Shown: positions 53,785 through 61,662 of the stretch, piece after piece
Layout of the letters: the number at the start of each line of letters is the position of its first letter
Numbering within the stretch: the first letter of the stretch is position 1
Origin: an uncultured Flavobacteriaceae bacterium
Lineage (GTDB): Bacteria > Bacteroidota > Bacteroidia > Flavobacteriales > Flavobacteriaceae
Assembly: GCA_947494695.1 (NCBI GenBank)
Contig: CANLWB010000002.1
Location: 124,001-188,000 of the forward strand
DNA: 64,000 nt
Direction: 5' to 3'
The notes under the pieces: generated by a model
What the model was told of the DNA's origin: nothing
Database searches by the model: none
The model's input: only the letters and a program-made list of their open reading frames with translations
Translations under genes and position numbers: made by a program

Positions 53785-54237
53785 CTAATTTTTCTTATTA
53801 GGTGTTATTATTATTTCCTCCAATTCAAAACTAGCAGATTCACCATTATACTCTTTGTACGCTCCCAATACTGGCGAATAAATCTCAAGATGTGTGCCAT
53901 ATTTTTTCATTAAATACGATGCCGAACTGATATCTGCTGGTGATGGGGCAAAATAACCTTGTCCTGGGTGAGAATGTACATGGTGCAACAATTGACCATT
54001 TCTTCTAATCAAAGTTGTAGCACTTAATTCTGAACTAGGCAAAAAAGTTGTGCCTATAAACTTATTACCGTTTGCAAAACTCTGAAAAGAGAACTCGCTA
54101 TTGCTATTTATAGATGAAAATTCAAATATTGATTTTATATCTTTAAAGCTGCCATTACTTACATCCATAATCTGTAAATTATGTTTGGTACCTTCAGGGG
54201 CTTCTATTAGATCCTGACAGAAGAGCTGGGTTTTCAT
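53785..54237 (-). CDS. JAB/JAMM-like toxin domain without RHS core
   Basis: A 150-residue protein. The sequence LLHHVHSHPGQGYFAPSPADISSA is a JAMM-type metal motif (H-x-H-P followed by S-P-x-D about 10 residues later), as in JAB-like toxin domains of polymorphic toxins. Unlike its neighbours it has no conserved RHS core in front and no signal peptide; the frame is closed by a stop five codons upstream of the ATG. It is a free-standing or truncated toxin tail followed by its likely immunity gene. Catalysis would be peptidase-like or isopeptidase-like if active. Confidence 0.65.
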   Translation of the reverse strand: MKTQLFCQDLIEAPEGTKHNLQIMDVSNGSFKDIKSIFEFSSINSNSEFSFQSFANGNKFIGTTFLPSSELSATTLIRRNGQLLHHVHSHPGQGYFAPSPADISSASYLMKKYGTHLEIYSPVLGAYKEYNGESASFELEEIIITPNKKN

Positions 54238-54251
54238 TATTTCAAAGAACT

Positions 54252-54281
54252 AGAATTAGTCTCAAAATTGAGACTAATTCT
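54252..54281. repeat. 30-bp near-perfect palindrome
   Basis: AGAATTAGTCTCAA (54252-54265) and TTGAGACTAATTCT (54268-54281) form a 14-bp inverted repeat around AA. It lies between two toxin/immunity units with no T-tract on either side, so it could be an operator, a weak terminator or a recombination-associated hairpin. Confidence 0.6.
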
Positions 54282-54358
54282 GTGTTTATGTTGCTGATAA
54301 TCAAATGTTAAAATGCTTTATTTTTCAAAAGCTCCAATTTACTACATTAGCCTAAATT

Positions 54359-54964
54359 TTAGTTATCGCCAACTTTATATAATTTGCTTCCCTCTAAAAA
54401 AATAAATCTCTGATTAAGCCTTATTTGTTCATTATTAAAGTATTTTTTATCCAAGTTATCAGGGTAAACTTTAACTTCATAACTCGCATTTCCATTTTGA
54501 ACGTCATATTCAAAAGTATCTAGGTAAATAATTTTAATAGATTCTATTTTTTGATTAGGCATAATTGATATTATTCCTTTTTCATCAGTAAAAAAGGGTT
54601 TCGAATCTGTACCATTTTCATAAGTCAAAATAACATTTGCTACATTAGAAATGGGTTTATCGTACAAATCCAACACCTTAATATATTGTGTCGTATCGTT
54701 AATTTCATTAACCTCAATCATATTATCTTTAAAATTCTTATTACTTTTTAAAAGTATTCTACCGTCTTTTAGGCTCCAAACACCTTCACTTTTTGAAGTA
54801 TATAAACTACCTTTTTGCGTGTAATAAAAATTATCTTTATGTAAGATTATTTCAGATATACCATCTTTTGACTTGTACTTTCCAAAAATTTCACTACTAT
54901 TTTTAGTTGTACCACAAGACGTAATTATCATCATAAAAAAGGTAATAACTTTTAGTTCTTTCAT
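54359..54964 (-). CDS. Putative immunity lipoprotein for zincin toxin
   Basis: A 201-residue lipoprotein with lipobox MIITSC. The N-terminal half resembles a small lipocalin-like unit (IFGKYKSKDGISEIILHKDNFYY...SEGVWSLKDGRILL). The C-terminal half has a carboxypeptidase-regulatory-like pattern (VLDLYDKPISNVANVILTYENG...FFTDEKGIISIMP). It starts 3 bases after the stop of the zincin toxin tail, so it is the probable immunity partner. The lipobox places it outside the inner membrane. Confidence 0.65.
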   Translation of the reverse strand: MKELKVITFFMMIITSCGTTKNSSEIFGKYKSKDGISEIILHKDNFYYTQKGSLYTSKSEGVWSLKDGRILLKSNKNFKDNMIEVNEINDTTQYIKVLDLYDKPISNVANVILTYENGTDSKPFFTDEKGIISIMPNQKIESIKIIYLDTFEYDVQNGNASYEVKVYPDNLDKKYFNNEQIRLNQRFIFLEGSKLYKVGDN

Positions 54965-54967
54965 AAC

Positions 54968-55849
54968 TTAATTTTCTATATAAATTTGTTCACTAGCTGT
55001 TCCTCTAAATCTTGGAAGTTGCATTCTATATGTTGCGGTATTCGGAAACTGTGGCTGAACAAGAGAATTTATTGTTCGCTGAGTGGTTCTATTCCTTATC
55101 CCTTTATAATTGGGGTCATTTCTTATTTCAGAAAATGTCCTTCCACCGCCACCAAATAAATCTTGTCTTCTGTAAGCCTCAACTTCATCTTGTAAGTCAT
55201 ATAGTTCACCACCATGCCCTGTTGTTTTAGAAAATGAAATTTTTCTTTCTAAAAATTGATACGCATGTTTTGCTTCATGAGCAAATAAAGCTGAATTATA
55301 TCCACCACCAAGATTTATGTTAATTTCTCCATTTGAATCATCATACATAATATTGCCTAAAGTTCCAGTACTCGAGTTTACATCTGAACTGTTCGTAATA
55401 AAGTTAAAAACCTGACCTGAAGATTCGAGTGCATCCAGTTCGGTTATAGTATTTGCCAAACGGTTAATAGTAGAGTTAGAATTCGCATCTTGTCTAGCAT
55501 ATCTTGCTTTCAACTTTGCAGTCTTCTTACCATTCCCTTTTGCTTTAGCTAATTTTTCAGAACGTTTATTTAGTGTTTTTTGTTTTCTGTCAACCGCTGT
55601 TTGTCTTAATCTGTTAAAATGCTCTTTCCCTTTTCCAATACTATCTCCGGCTATTTCCCTATTTAAAATTGGATTGTTTCCAACAAAGGCATAATTTGAA
55701 ACTGCATAATACTTTTCAGCAAACCTATCAATTTTACTAAAGCGCGCAATCGCAGGGTCATAATCTCTCCATTGATAAGCCACTGTATTCTTTCCTAACT
55801 CATCTTCATAATCTTCTCCTGCAAACTTCTCCTTTCTAAATATACCCAC
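54968..55849 (-). CDS. RHS core fragment with zincin (HExxH) toxin tail
   Basis: A 293-residue toxin-type protein. The N-terminal ~75 residues are an RHS-associated core variant (GEDYEDELGKNTVAYQWRDYDPAIARF, then KIDRFAEKYYAVSNYAFVGNNPI). A Lys/Arg-rich linker follows, then a C-terminal metallopeptidase motif ALFAHEAKHAYQFLE (HExxH plus downstream Glu in QDEVEAYRRQD). The only available start is a GTG at 55849 and the frame runs further upstream into decayed sequence, so it may not be independently translated. Zincin tails are known toxin domains in polymorphic toxins. The immunity gene follows by 3 bases. Confidence 0.7.
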   Translation of the reverse strand: MGIFRKEKFAGEDYEDELGKNTVAYQWRDYDPAIARFSKIDRFAEKYYAVSNYAFVGNNPILNREIAGDSIGKGKEHFNRLRQTAVDRKQKTLNKRSEKLAKAKGNGKKTAKLKARYARQDANSNSTINRLANTITELDALESSGQVFNFITNSSDVNSSTGTLGNIMYDDSNGEININLGGGYNSALFAHEAKHAYQFLERKISFSKTTGHGGELYDLQDEVEAYRRQDLFGGGGRTFSEIRNDPNYKGIRNRTTQRTINSLVQPQFPNTATYRMQLPRFRGTASEQIYIEN

Positions 55850-56120
55850 TTTCCTTTGGTGTTTTGAGTTCGTATATAATCTGTTAAAGTAGCGTACCCC
55901 GTTTCTCCCGCTTCTTTCATAAATAAGAAAATATCGGCTCTATTATCCGGTACATCCTCAAGAAACACCCAACACGAATAAATATAGTCTTTGGCGGGCT
56001 AAAGTTAGAACTTCCATTTGTGTTTGTTTCGGTCGATATACTATTTTTATTATACCAACATCCATCTTCATTATTAACCCATTCACCATAGTTAAAAGGC
56101 ATCATACCGTTCGGGGGCTA
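55850..56120 (-). pseudogene. Decayed RHS core/tail remnant
   Basis: Directly after the stop of the upstream immunity gene, the frame opens with PNGMMPFNYGEWVNNEDGCW, which matches the DPDGMMPF-S/N-YGEW-x-NN core-to-tail junction of the cassette at 61663-62646. It then stops at about 55919. A second frame continues with YIYSCWVFLEDVPDNRADIF and KEAGETGYATLTDYIRTQN, which reads like real protein. No start codon and a frame change between the parts indicate a recombination remnant. Confidence 0.6.
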
Positions 56121-56765
56121 ATTATAGTTTAAAATCAATGGAAGCAAAGCATAGTCAAAACTGTTAGAGTTTTTTTTAAGGCTAGTGTATTCCTGCAAAA
56201 TACTGGTTAATTTCTTAATTTCTTTTGGTGAAACAGAAGAATGGTTACATACCAAACTTATGTCGCTATTTTCATATTTAAACAACATTTTTTTTCCAAT
56301 TTTTGATTCATCAAAAAAAGTAACATTAGTATTTGATAAATTTTCAACTAGAAAATCATCTAAATTTTTCAAAAAGGGTACACCATTGACTTCTAAATAA
56401 TCTTTTGAAAAAAAACCTTTTATCAATACTCCTCCTTCACAAAAATTCATTTTATCAAATTTATCTAAATTAGTTTTTACTTTTAAATCAAGGGTCTTAT
56501 CATAAAGAATTAAAGAGTTATCTGCCAAATCTAGTTCATAGTTTGGATTTTTAATTTCTTCAATATGCTGGTAGTTTTTCTTTATAAAACTATCAAGTTT
56601 ATTTAAGTCCTCAGCTTTCTTAATTTTTGGATAGTATCTACAATAATTTGCTACAAATTGATCCAATTTATTCTTTAATATAACTCTATTATCTTGTTTT
56701 TCACAATTAAATAGTATTAGGAAAACAAACAATAACTTAAATTTTTTATTTTTTACCGAAAACAT
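56118..56765 (-). CDS. Putative immunity lipoprotein
   Basis: A 215-residue lipoprotein with signal and lipobox [10 protein letters not shown]. The mature part is mixed alpha/beta with a Lys/Asn-rich composition and the segment [25 protein letters not shown]. No family is recognised. It overlaps the end of the upstream RHS tail gene by 20 bases, so translation is probably coupled and it is the likely immunity partner of that tail. Cell-envelope location is inferred from the lipobox. Confidence 0.62.
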   Translation of the reverse strand: MFSVKNKKFKLLFVFLILFNCEKQDNRVILKNKLDQFVANYCRYYPKIKKAEDLNKLDSFIKKNYQHIEEIKNPNYELDLADNSLILYDKTLDLKVKTNLDKFDKMNFCEGGVLIKGFFSKDYLEVNGVPFLKNLDDFLVENLSNTNVTFFDESKIGKKMLFKYENSDISLVCNHSSVSPKEIKKLTSILQEYTSLKKNSNSFDYALLPLILNYN

Positions 56766-57675
56766 AATTTTGTAATAAATTATAAGATTTTTTACTTACA
56801 TTAATGATTAACACTCCTTTTGCTCCCCCATCAAAAAAGATTGAGTTTTTAAAACCTGGATCATTATGACCAATACCTAAAACTGTATGTCCAACAAAAT
56901 TAACATCTCTAACAAAATTAACTCCCTTATTTCTTGCAGTATAAATCCCTGTGTAACCGATTTCATTGCCATCAATTTCGAAGGTGGACTTAAAAGAAAA
57001 TTGGTTATTTGCTCCATAAACTCCCTTTTTGCTTTGAAAGTCATCGAAATTAAAATCTATTTTCTCAAACTGTCCATTATTATCTCCTAAAGGATTTTCT
57101 AACTGTAATTGGGTTGCGGCTTTTTCCAACTCGAATGCTAATTCTATTTTAGGACTAATTTTTGCACTGGCATAACTATTATCGTCAAATTCTTGTCCAT
57201 GGGGGTTGTCTCTAAAAGTCTGGTTAAACCATCCTTCAAGACCGTCTGTTGTATTCCGCCCATGTTTCTCTATAACCTCAGACTTATTAGCTCCTCCGTA
57301 TTCATAACCCTCAGGAGTGTCTTCTTCTCCATTCACCTTTTCATTCCATTCCCATTTTTCTGTTCCTCTTCTTCTAATCCAATCAAAAGGATTTGCAAAT
57401 CGACCTGAAAATTGCCCATAATCTCCTCCCCAAATATCACCACTGAAGTCATATGGCATCATCCCATCCGGGTCAATAAAGAATATAGGATTGTTAAACG
57501 CATAGTTATAAGGCGAGTGTCTTCTCATCTGTTCCGCCAATGGGTCAATATTCATCCATCTACCAACTGCTGGGTCGTAGAACCTTGCACCATAGTCATA
57601 TTGGTTAAGTCCCAACTCGTCTTGCAACTCCTTACCATTATACTTATACTTTAGCGCAATATTACTAGAGTTCAC
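56746..57675 (-). CDS. RHS core fragment with unrecognised toxin tail
   Basis: A 309-residue frame. The core GNGKEL-type region is clear: [55 protein letters not shown] and [10 protein letters not shown]. The tail of ~200 residues has [18 protein letters not shown] and [19 protein letters not shown] and ends in [12 protein letters not shown]; no family is recognised. The frame is open back to 57723 ([15 protein letters not shown]), immediately after the previous immunity stop, with no ATG; the GTG at 57675 is only a formal start. It therefore looks like a silent tail cassette. Confidence 0.68.
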   Translation of the reverse strand: MNSSNIALKYKYNGKELQDELGLNQYDYGARFYDPAVGRWMNIDPLAEQMRRHSPYNYAFNNPIFFIDPDGMMPYDFSGDIWGGDYGQFSGRFANPFDWIRRRGTEKWEWNEKVNGEEDTPEGYEYGGANKSEVIEKHGRNTTDGLEGWFNQTFRDNPHGQEFDDNSYASAKISPKIELAFELEKAATQLQLENPLGDNNGQFEKIDFNFDDFQSKKGVYGANNQFSFKSTFEIDGNEIGYTGIYTARNKGVNFVRDVNFVGHTVLGIGHNDPGFKNSIFFDGGAKGVLIINVSKKSYNLLQNYVFGKK

Positions 57676-57723
57676 GTTATTATTGTACCCTTTATGTTTC
57701 AGGCCAAAGGGGTAGTAGTAACC

Positions 57724-58113
57724 TTATTCAATCCTTTTAGATAGTACAACTTTAGGAAAACCTCGTTTGATTTTATCATGCACAGAAAATTCTCTTGTGA
57801 GTATCACATTTACCTTGTAATTTGTTGGCTTATTTTGGTCAACTTTATAATTAGACAGCTCCAATGATGTGTGATTTTTCTTTTTAAACAAAATAGAGTA
57901 TTCTTGCTCTGGCTTCTTTATATTAATCTCATAAGTTCCCTCTTTATTTGTTTTAAAACACTTTTTTTTACCACCATTAGAAATTGCATAGATTTTAACC
58001 TTTGGTAATTTGGTTGTTAATGTGCTGTCTTGATATACAACTCCATGTATCTTTAATTGAGCATTAGTTAATTGAAACATCCCAATCATAATTAATAACA
58101 TTACTTTTTTCAT
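57724..58113 (-). CDS. Exported CarboxypepD-reg-like putative immunity protein
   Basis: A 129-residue protein with a signal peptide (MIGMFQLTNAQ) and one carboxypeptidase-regulatory-like beta-sandwich (LKIHGVVYQDSTLTTKLPKVKIYAISNGG ... FKTNKEGTYEINI). The start overlaps the stop of the zincin tail gene as ATGA, so it is the likely immunity protein. The other zincin tail of the array (54968-55849) has a partner with a similar domain. No catalytic motif is present. Confidence 0.68.
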   Translation of the reverse strand: MKKVMLLIMIGMFQLTNAQLKIHGVVYQDSTLTTKLPKVKIYAISNGGKKKCFKTNKEGTYEINIKKPEQEYSILFKKKNHTSLELSNYKVDQNKPTNYKVNVILTREFSVHDKIKRGFPKVVLSKRIE

Positions 58114-59105
58114 TCCTTCTTCTTTTTGTTTTGTATTCCAAATTCTTTGGCTATTACCTCTTCCGCGTTTTCTGCACCTTCTTCGCTATTAGAACGCCCT
58201 TTTTCAACTGCAGCATGATAAAGTTCATGACCTCCAACACTTCCAATCTTTTGTTTTCTTGTTAAATTGTTTGATTTCCAGGAATCTAAAATTTTATTTG
58301 TTTTTTCATCAGTTATAGCAGTTTCTTCATTCGTACTTGCCCCCAATGATGTAAGTGTATCTATACTTCCAGAATACACATTTACTTCAATGTCACTAGG
58401 CCCTTCTTCTCCTGTTTGGGCATTGAGCCGGGTTACTTTAATGCTAGTGTCTCCTAGTCTGTCCGTTTTAACTTTGGAAGATAAATTAATTGAAATGTTA
58501 TCTTTAGATTCGATAGCTTCATTAACGAGGTCTAAACCTTTATCAGAACCTATCATAGCTCCAATTACTTTTCCTGCATTTCTTTTAAAGTTTCTAATAG
58601 TGCTTTTTTTAGTTCCTTTAGCAAATTCATAGGATGCAGTTCTATTTCCATCTTCATCAGTATTTACAGTAACCTTTACCTCATTGCCATTTCTATCTAC
58701 AATTCTTCTTCCATCTGGATCAATAAATCTTATAGGATTATTAAACGAATAGTGATAAGGACTATGAGATAAATAATGTGCTGCTAACGGGTCTAAATTC
58801 ATCCATCTTCCTAAGTCTGGTTGATAATTTCTAGCACCGTAATCGTACCAATCCAGTCCGAGCTCATCATTAAGTTCCTTACCGTTATACTTGTATTTCA
58901 GAGCTATATTACCGGAAACAACATTATTATTGTATCCTTGATGCTTAAGCCCAAACATATAATAATTATTCTCCTCCAAAATTTCAGTTGAAGCATTTAC
59001 AACCCCATTATTATCGAGGTCTGCGTAGGAGAGTCGTACATTACCTAAGTGGTCTTTGTATTGATATACATAATTGTACCCACCATAGCCATCAGGGCTC
59101 CACAT
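58110..59105 (-). CDS. RHS core fragment with zincin (HELYH) toxin tail
   Basis: A 331-residue frame with the longest core copy here: YVYQYKDHLGNVRLSYADLDNNG, EENNYYMFGLKHQGYNNN, KELNDELGLDWYDYGARNY, RWMNLDPLAAHYLSHSPYHYSFNNP and DPDGRRIVD. The ~190-residue tail ends with GSVGGHELYHAAVEKGRSNSEEGAENAEEV, a HExxH motif with a downstream Glu-rich helix, consistent with a zinc peptidase toxin. The frame continues upstream of the Met (NNNSPKGMWSPDGYGG) right after the preceding immunity stop, so the Met is probably internal and the unit likely silent. The immunity gene overlaps by four bases. Confidence 0.72.
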   Translation of the reverse strand: MWSPDGYGGYNYVYQYKDHLGNVRLSYADLDNNGVVNASTEILEENNYYMFGLKHQGYNNNVVSGNIALKYKYNGKELNDELGLDWYDYGARNYQPDLGRWMNLDPLAAHYLSHSPYHYSFNNPIRFIDPDGRRIVDRNGNEVKVTVNTDEDGNRTASYEFAKGTKKSTIRNFKRNAGKVIGAMIGSDKGLDLVNEAIESKDNISINLSSKVKTDRLGDTSIKVTRLNAQTGEEGPSDIEVNVYSGSIDTLTSLGASTNEETAITDEKTNKILDSWKSNNLTRKQKIGSVGGHELYHAAVEKGRSNSEEGAENAEEVIAKEFGIQNKKKKE

Positions 59106-59121
59106 ACCCTTCGGAGAGTTA

Positions 59122-59493
59122 TTATTTACGCATTCTTTTGAGATAATAAGTTTTATGCCTTATTTTATTTTTGCTTTCAAATTTTAAAAGTAAATTTTTA
59201 CAGTCTAATCTTTCATAAAATAGTGAATCTGCTCCAAAAACTGGTTTAGTATCTGCTCCGTTAAGGACTAACTCGTTTTTAGATTTAATAGACCATTGTC
59301 CTTCACATTCTCTTATTCTGTGAGGTTGTTTTTCTATTAAATTAAAAGTGCTATCTGGTTTTAGCTCTAATTCTTCATAATGTAACAAATCTTTTATATT
59401 ATATCTTCCTGTTGGAGTGTTTTTGTTTAAATCTATAGCTACACAAGAACTTAAGAGTGTAGTAGCTATCGTAAATAAAATTATTATTCTCAT
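59122..59493 (-). CDS. Putative immunity lipoprotein (lipocalin-like)
   Basis: A 123-residue lipoprotein with lipobox TTLLSSC. The mature part (TPTGRYNIKDLLHYEELELKPDSTFNLIEK ... ECEGQWSIKSKNELVLNG) has the strand pattern of small lipocalin-like proteins. It begins with an ATGA overlap on the stop of a ~54-codon orphan toxin tail, which supports an immunity role even though most of that toxin is gone. No named family. Confidence 0.62.
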   Translation of the reverse strand: MRIIILFTIATTLLSSCVAIDLNKNTPTGRYNIKDLLHYEELELKPDSTFNLIEKQPHRIRECEGQWSIKSKNELVLNGADTKPVFGADSLFYERLDCKNLLLKFESKNKIRHKTYYLKRMRK

Positions 59494-59651
59494 CTGTTAG
59501 TTATTATTCCTGGGTATAATTGTCTAAGTGTTAAGGCATTGTTCCTGTTTCCAAAATTTATTGTTGGATATGCAACTCTAAGTTGACGAACTGTAGTGTT
59601 TATATTAACAGGTTTAACAACCACGTGCGAGTTCTTGTAAATACAGCTATT
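59490..59651 (-). pseudogene. Orphan toxin C-terminal fragment
   Basis: A ~53-codon open frame with no start codon lies between two partner genes. It reads CIYKNSHVVVKPVNINTTV and then RQLRVAYPTINFGNRNNAL, ending in QLYPGIITNR. Its TGA overlaps the ATG of the following lipoprotein gene as ATGA, exactly as in the intact units. It is best read as the surviving C-terminal end of a toxin tail whose core was lost by deletion or recombination. Confidence 0.65.
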
Positions 59652-60183
59652 TTAATCCATCTATTTTATCTGTTCTATCTATTCGATAATAATCTAAAAG
59701 TCCTTCCTTAAATTCTTCTCGAACAAGAATAAAGTTATTGTCAAAATATCTATCTTTTGCAATACCATCAACACCTAATTCAGACACACTAAATTTAAAA
59801 ACGTCTTCATAATTGGAACTATTAATAGATAAACTGGATAAGCCTAAATAACATATTTCAACATTATCACTTGAATCATTTTTATAATTATAACAACTAT
59901 CTACTGCTGCTGTTAAATATTCGTTTTCGTCATTAATCTTTATCCCTTTGTTAATAGATTTCACTTCTTCGATACGAGTATTTTGAAGCTCTTTGTTCTT
60001 GTCATATCTATAGATTGTATCTACTCTTCTATTTGTTTCACTAACTATTACCCTTTTGAAATATCCTTTTACATTATTGTCCGTATCGTAAATTTTAAAA
60101 TAGTAGCTTTTAGAACTTTCTCTATTTTTGTTACATGAACTGAACAATAAGCATAGGGTAAGAAATATAAATAGATTCTTCAT
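59647..60183 (-). CDS. Putative immunity lipoprotein
   Basis: A 178-residue lipoprotein with lipobox CLLFSSC. The mature part (SYYFKIYDTDNNVKGYFKRVIVSETNRRVDTIYRYD) is beta-rich and unrecognised. The ATG at 60183 is chosen because the signal peptide begins there; an upstream ATG would lie inside the preceding tail gene. It starts 1 base from the end of the tail gene 60185-61117, its presumed toxin partner. Confidence 0.6.
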   Translation of the reverse strand: MKNLFIFLTLCLLFSSCNKNRESSKSYYFKIYDTDNNVKGYFKRVIVSETNRRVDTIYRYDKNKELQNTRIEEVKSINKGIKINDENEYLTAAVDSCYNYKNDSSDNVEICYLGLSSLSINSSNYEDVFKFSVSELGVDGIAKDRYFDNNFILVREEFKEGLLDYYRIDRTDKIDGLK

Positions 60184-60184
60184 A

Positions 60185-61117
60185 TTAATTCTTCTTTCGA
60201 CTTTTAAGCTTATTATCATGACGTAGCATGACTTTGTTTACATTACTTGGGTTTAGAACCTTTTTTAATTGAGAAACATAAGTTCTCATTTGTTTAAATT
60301 CTTCTTGATTGTTCACATAGCCATCATGTTCAATACCTCCAGCTCTATCTCCTGCAATTTCTTTACGTTTTCTAAAAATAGAGTTCACTTTATCCATATC
60401 ACCAGCATCAAATGCCTCAATCAACTCATCTATATATTGTGAAAAGTGTATAAATGCCTCATGACCATTGGTAGAAGCAAATTTTGCAACGACATCTAAA
60501 CCATCTTCAATGAATTCACTTTTGTAAGCACTATTTATAGTCCATTCAAAAGTTAGTTTCTTATCCCCTTTTTTGTGACGAGCAAATGAACTTCCAGCAG
60601 AAGCTCCGTAATAGTCTTTATCTCCATATGACAACTCATGCTTTGAATATTCTCCATCTTCTCCAAATTCAACTTCTCCTATTTTATCTCCTTTTTTCGC
60701 AAACTTTGATAAGAAAGCATTTCCTTCTTTTGTTTTAGCAAAAGCTTCTAAACCTTTTTGAACGTCTTTATCTAATTGGTCAAACCCAACTTGCACCCAT
60801 TTACCTTTCTTGTTTTTCTGCCAGAATAGCAAATCTCTACCGTCTGGGTCAACAAAAGAAATCGGATTGTTTGCAAAAGACACATAAGGAGATAATGTAT
60901 AATAGCTTTCACTATGTGGGTCAATATTCATCCATCTGCCAATAGAAGCATTATAATTTCTCCACCCAAAATCAAGAGTGTTTAATCCTAACTCATTATT
61001 TTCTTCTTTCCCGTTGAATCGATAAGGATGGTCAACACCGTTCACGTTATTATTGTATCCACGATGTTTCAAACCAAATACATAAAAACTATTCTCTTTT
61101 TGTCTCTGAATGCTCAC
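60185..61117 (-). CDS. RHS core fragment with HEAFIH-containing tail
   Basis: A 310-residue frame. The core reads SFYVFGLKHRGYNNNVNG, NGKEENNELGLNTLDFGWRNYNASIG and RWMNIDPHSESYYTLSPYVSFANNP to DPDGRDLLF. The ~215-residue tail contains FASTNGHEAFIHFSQYIDELIEAFDAGD followed by GGIEHDGYVNNQEE. The HEAFIH segment resembles HExxH but has one extra residue, so either the zincin motif is degenerate or the domain is different. The ATG overlaps the previous immunity stop (ATGA); it may be fortuitous since the real core starts further on. Partner gene follows. Confidence 0.65.
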   Translation of the reverse strand: MSIQRQKENSFYVFGLKHRGYNNNVNGVDHPYRFNGKEENNELGLNTLDFGWRNYNASIGRWMNIDPHSESYYTLSPYVSFANNPISFVDPDGRDLLFWQKNKKGKWVQVGFDQLDKDVQKGLEAFAKTKEGNAFLSKFAKKGDKIGEVEFGEDGEYSKHELSYGDKDYYGASAGSSFARHKKGDKKLTFEWTINSAYKSEFIEDGLDVVAKFASTNGHEAFIHFSQYIDELIEAFDAGDMDKVNSIFRKRKEIAGDRAGGIEHDGYVNNQEEFKQMRTYVSQLKKVLNPSNVNKVMLRHDNKLKSRKKN

Positions 61118-61659
61118 CTTTTGGGCTGATTGGAAATTATTTCCCCCTTATCAACAAGACGATCCATGAGTTTGTCAATAGATTTACAATTAAGAGGCTT
61201 TCGTTTTTTTTGCAATGGAGCTATTTCTGGAAATCTAGGTGTTTCAACGAAAACTTTAAATTTACCTTTTACTTTGCAAGAATATATTTTGAATATGATA
61301 TAACGTTGTCTAAGATCAATTGCTTCTAAATTTTTAATATATACATTACTTTTACTATATCCTTTTTTTGTGTCGTATTCATGTTTCATGCGGACAGTAA
61401 CTTTAGAATATTTATCTAGTGCTTGTAATTTATTAAAGTCTTCAACTAATAAATTCATTTGCCCTACTTCATATACAAAATCTATATTTCTAGTTAATCC
61501 ATTTTTGTCATAAATTGTTATATAACTCTCAGGAAAGGAATCTGCTAAAATTTCATCAATTAAAACGACACAGTTGATACTTTTAATAGCATCCTCTTGT
61601 CCAAATGAAGCACATATGCTAAAATTTATAAAAAGTATAAATATGGTTAAATGTTTCAT
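61114..61659 (-). CDS. Exported putative immunity protein for JAB-like tail
   Basis: A 181-residue protein with a signal peptide (FILFINFSICASFGQ) and a basic C-terminal half (RFPEIAPLQKKRKPLNCKSIDKLMDRL). No family is recognised. It starts 3 bases after the stop of the JAB-like tail gene and its own stop overlaps the next RHS fragment by four bases. The immunity assignment is by position. Confidence 0.6.
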   Translation of the reverse strand: MKHLTIFILFINFSICASFGQEDAIKSINCVVLIDEILADSFPESYITIYDKNGLTRNIDFVYEVGQMNLLVEDFNKLQALDKYSKVTVRMKHEYDTKKGYSKSNVYIKNLEAIDLRQRYIIFKIYSCKVKGKFKVFVETPRFPEIAPLQKKRKPLNCKSIDKLMDRLVDKGEIISNQPKR

Positions 61660-61662
61660 AGT

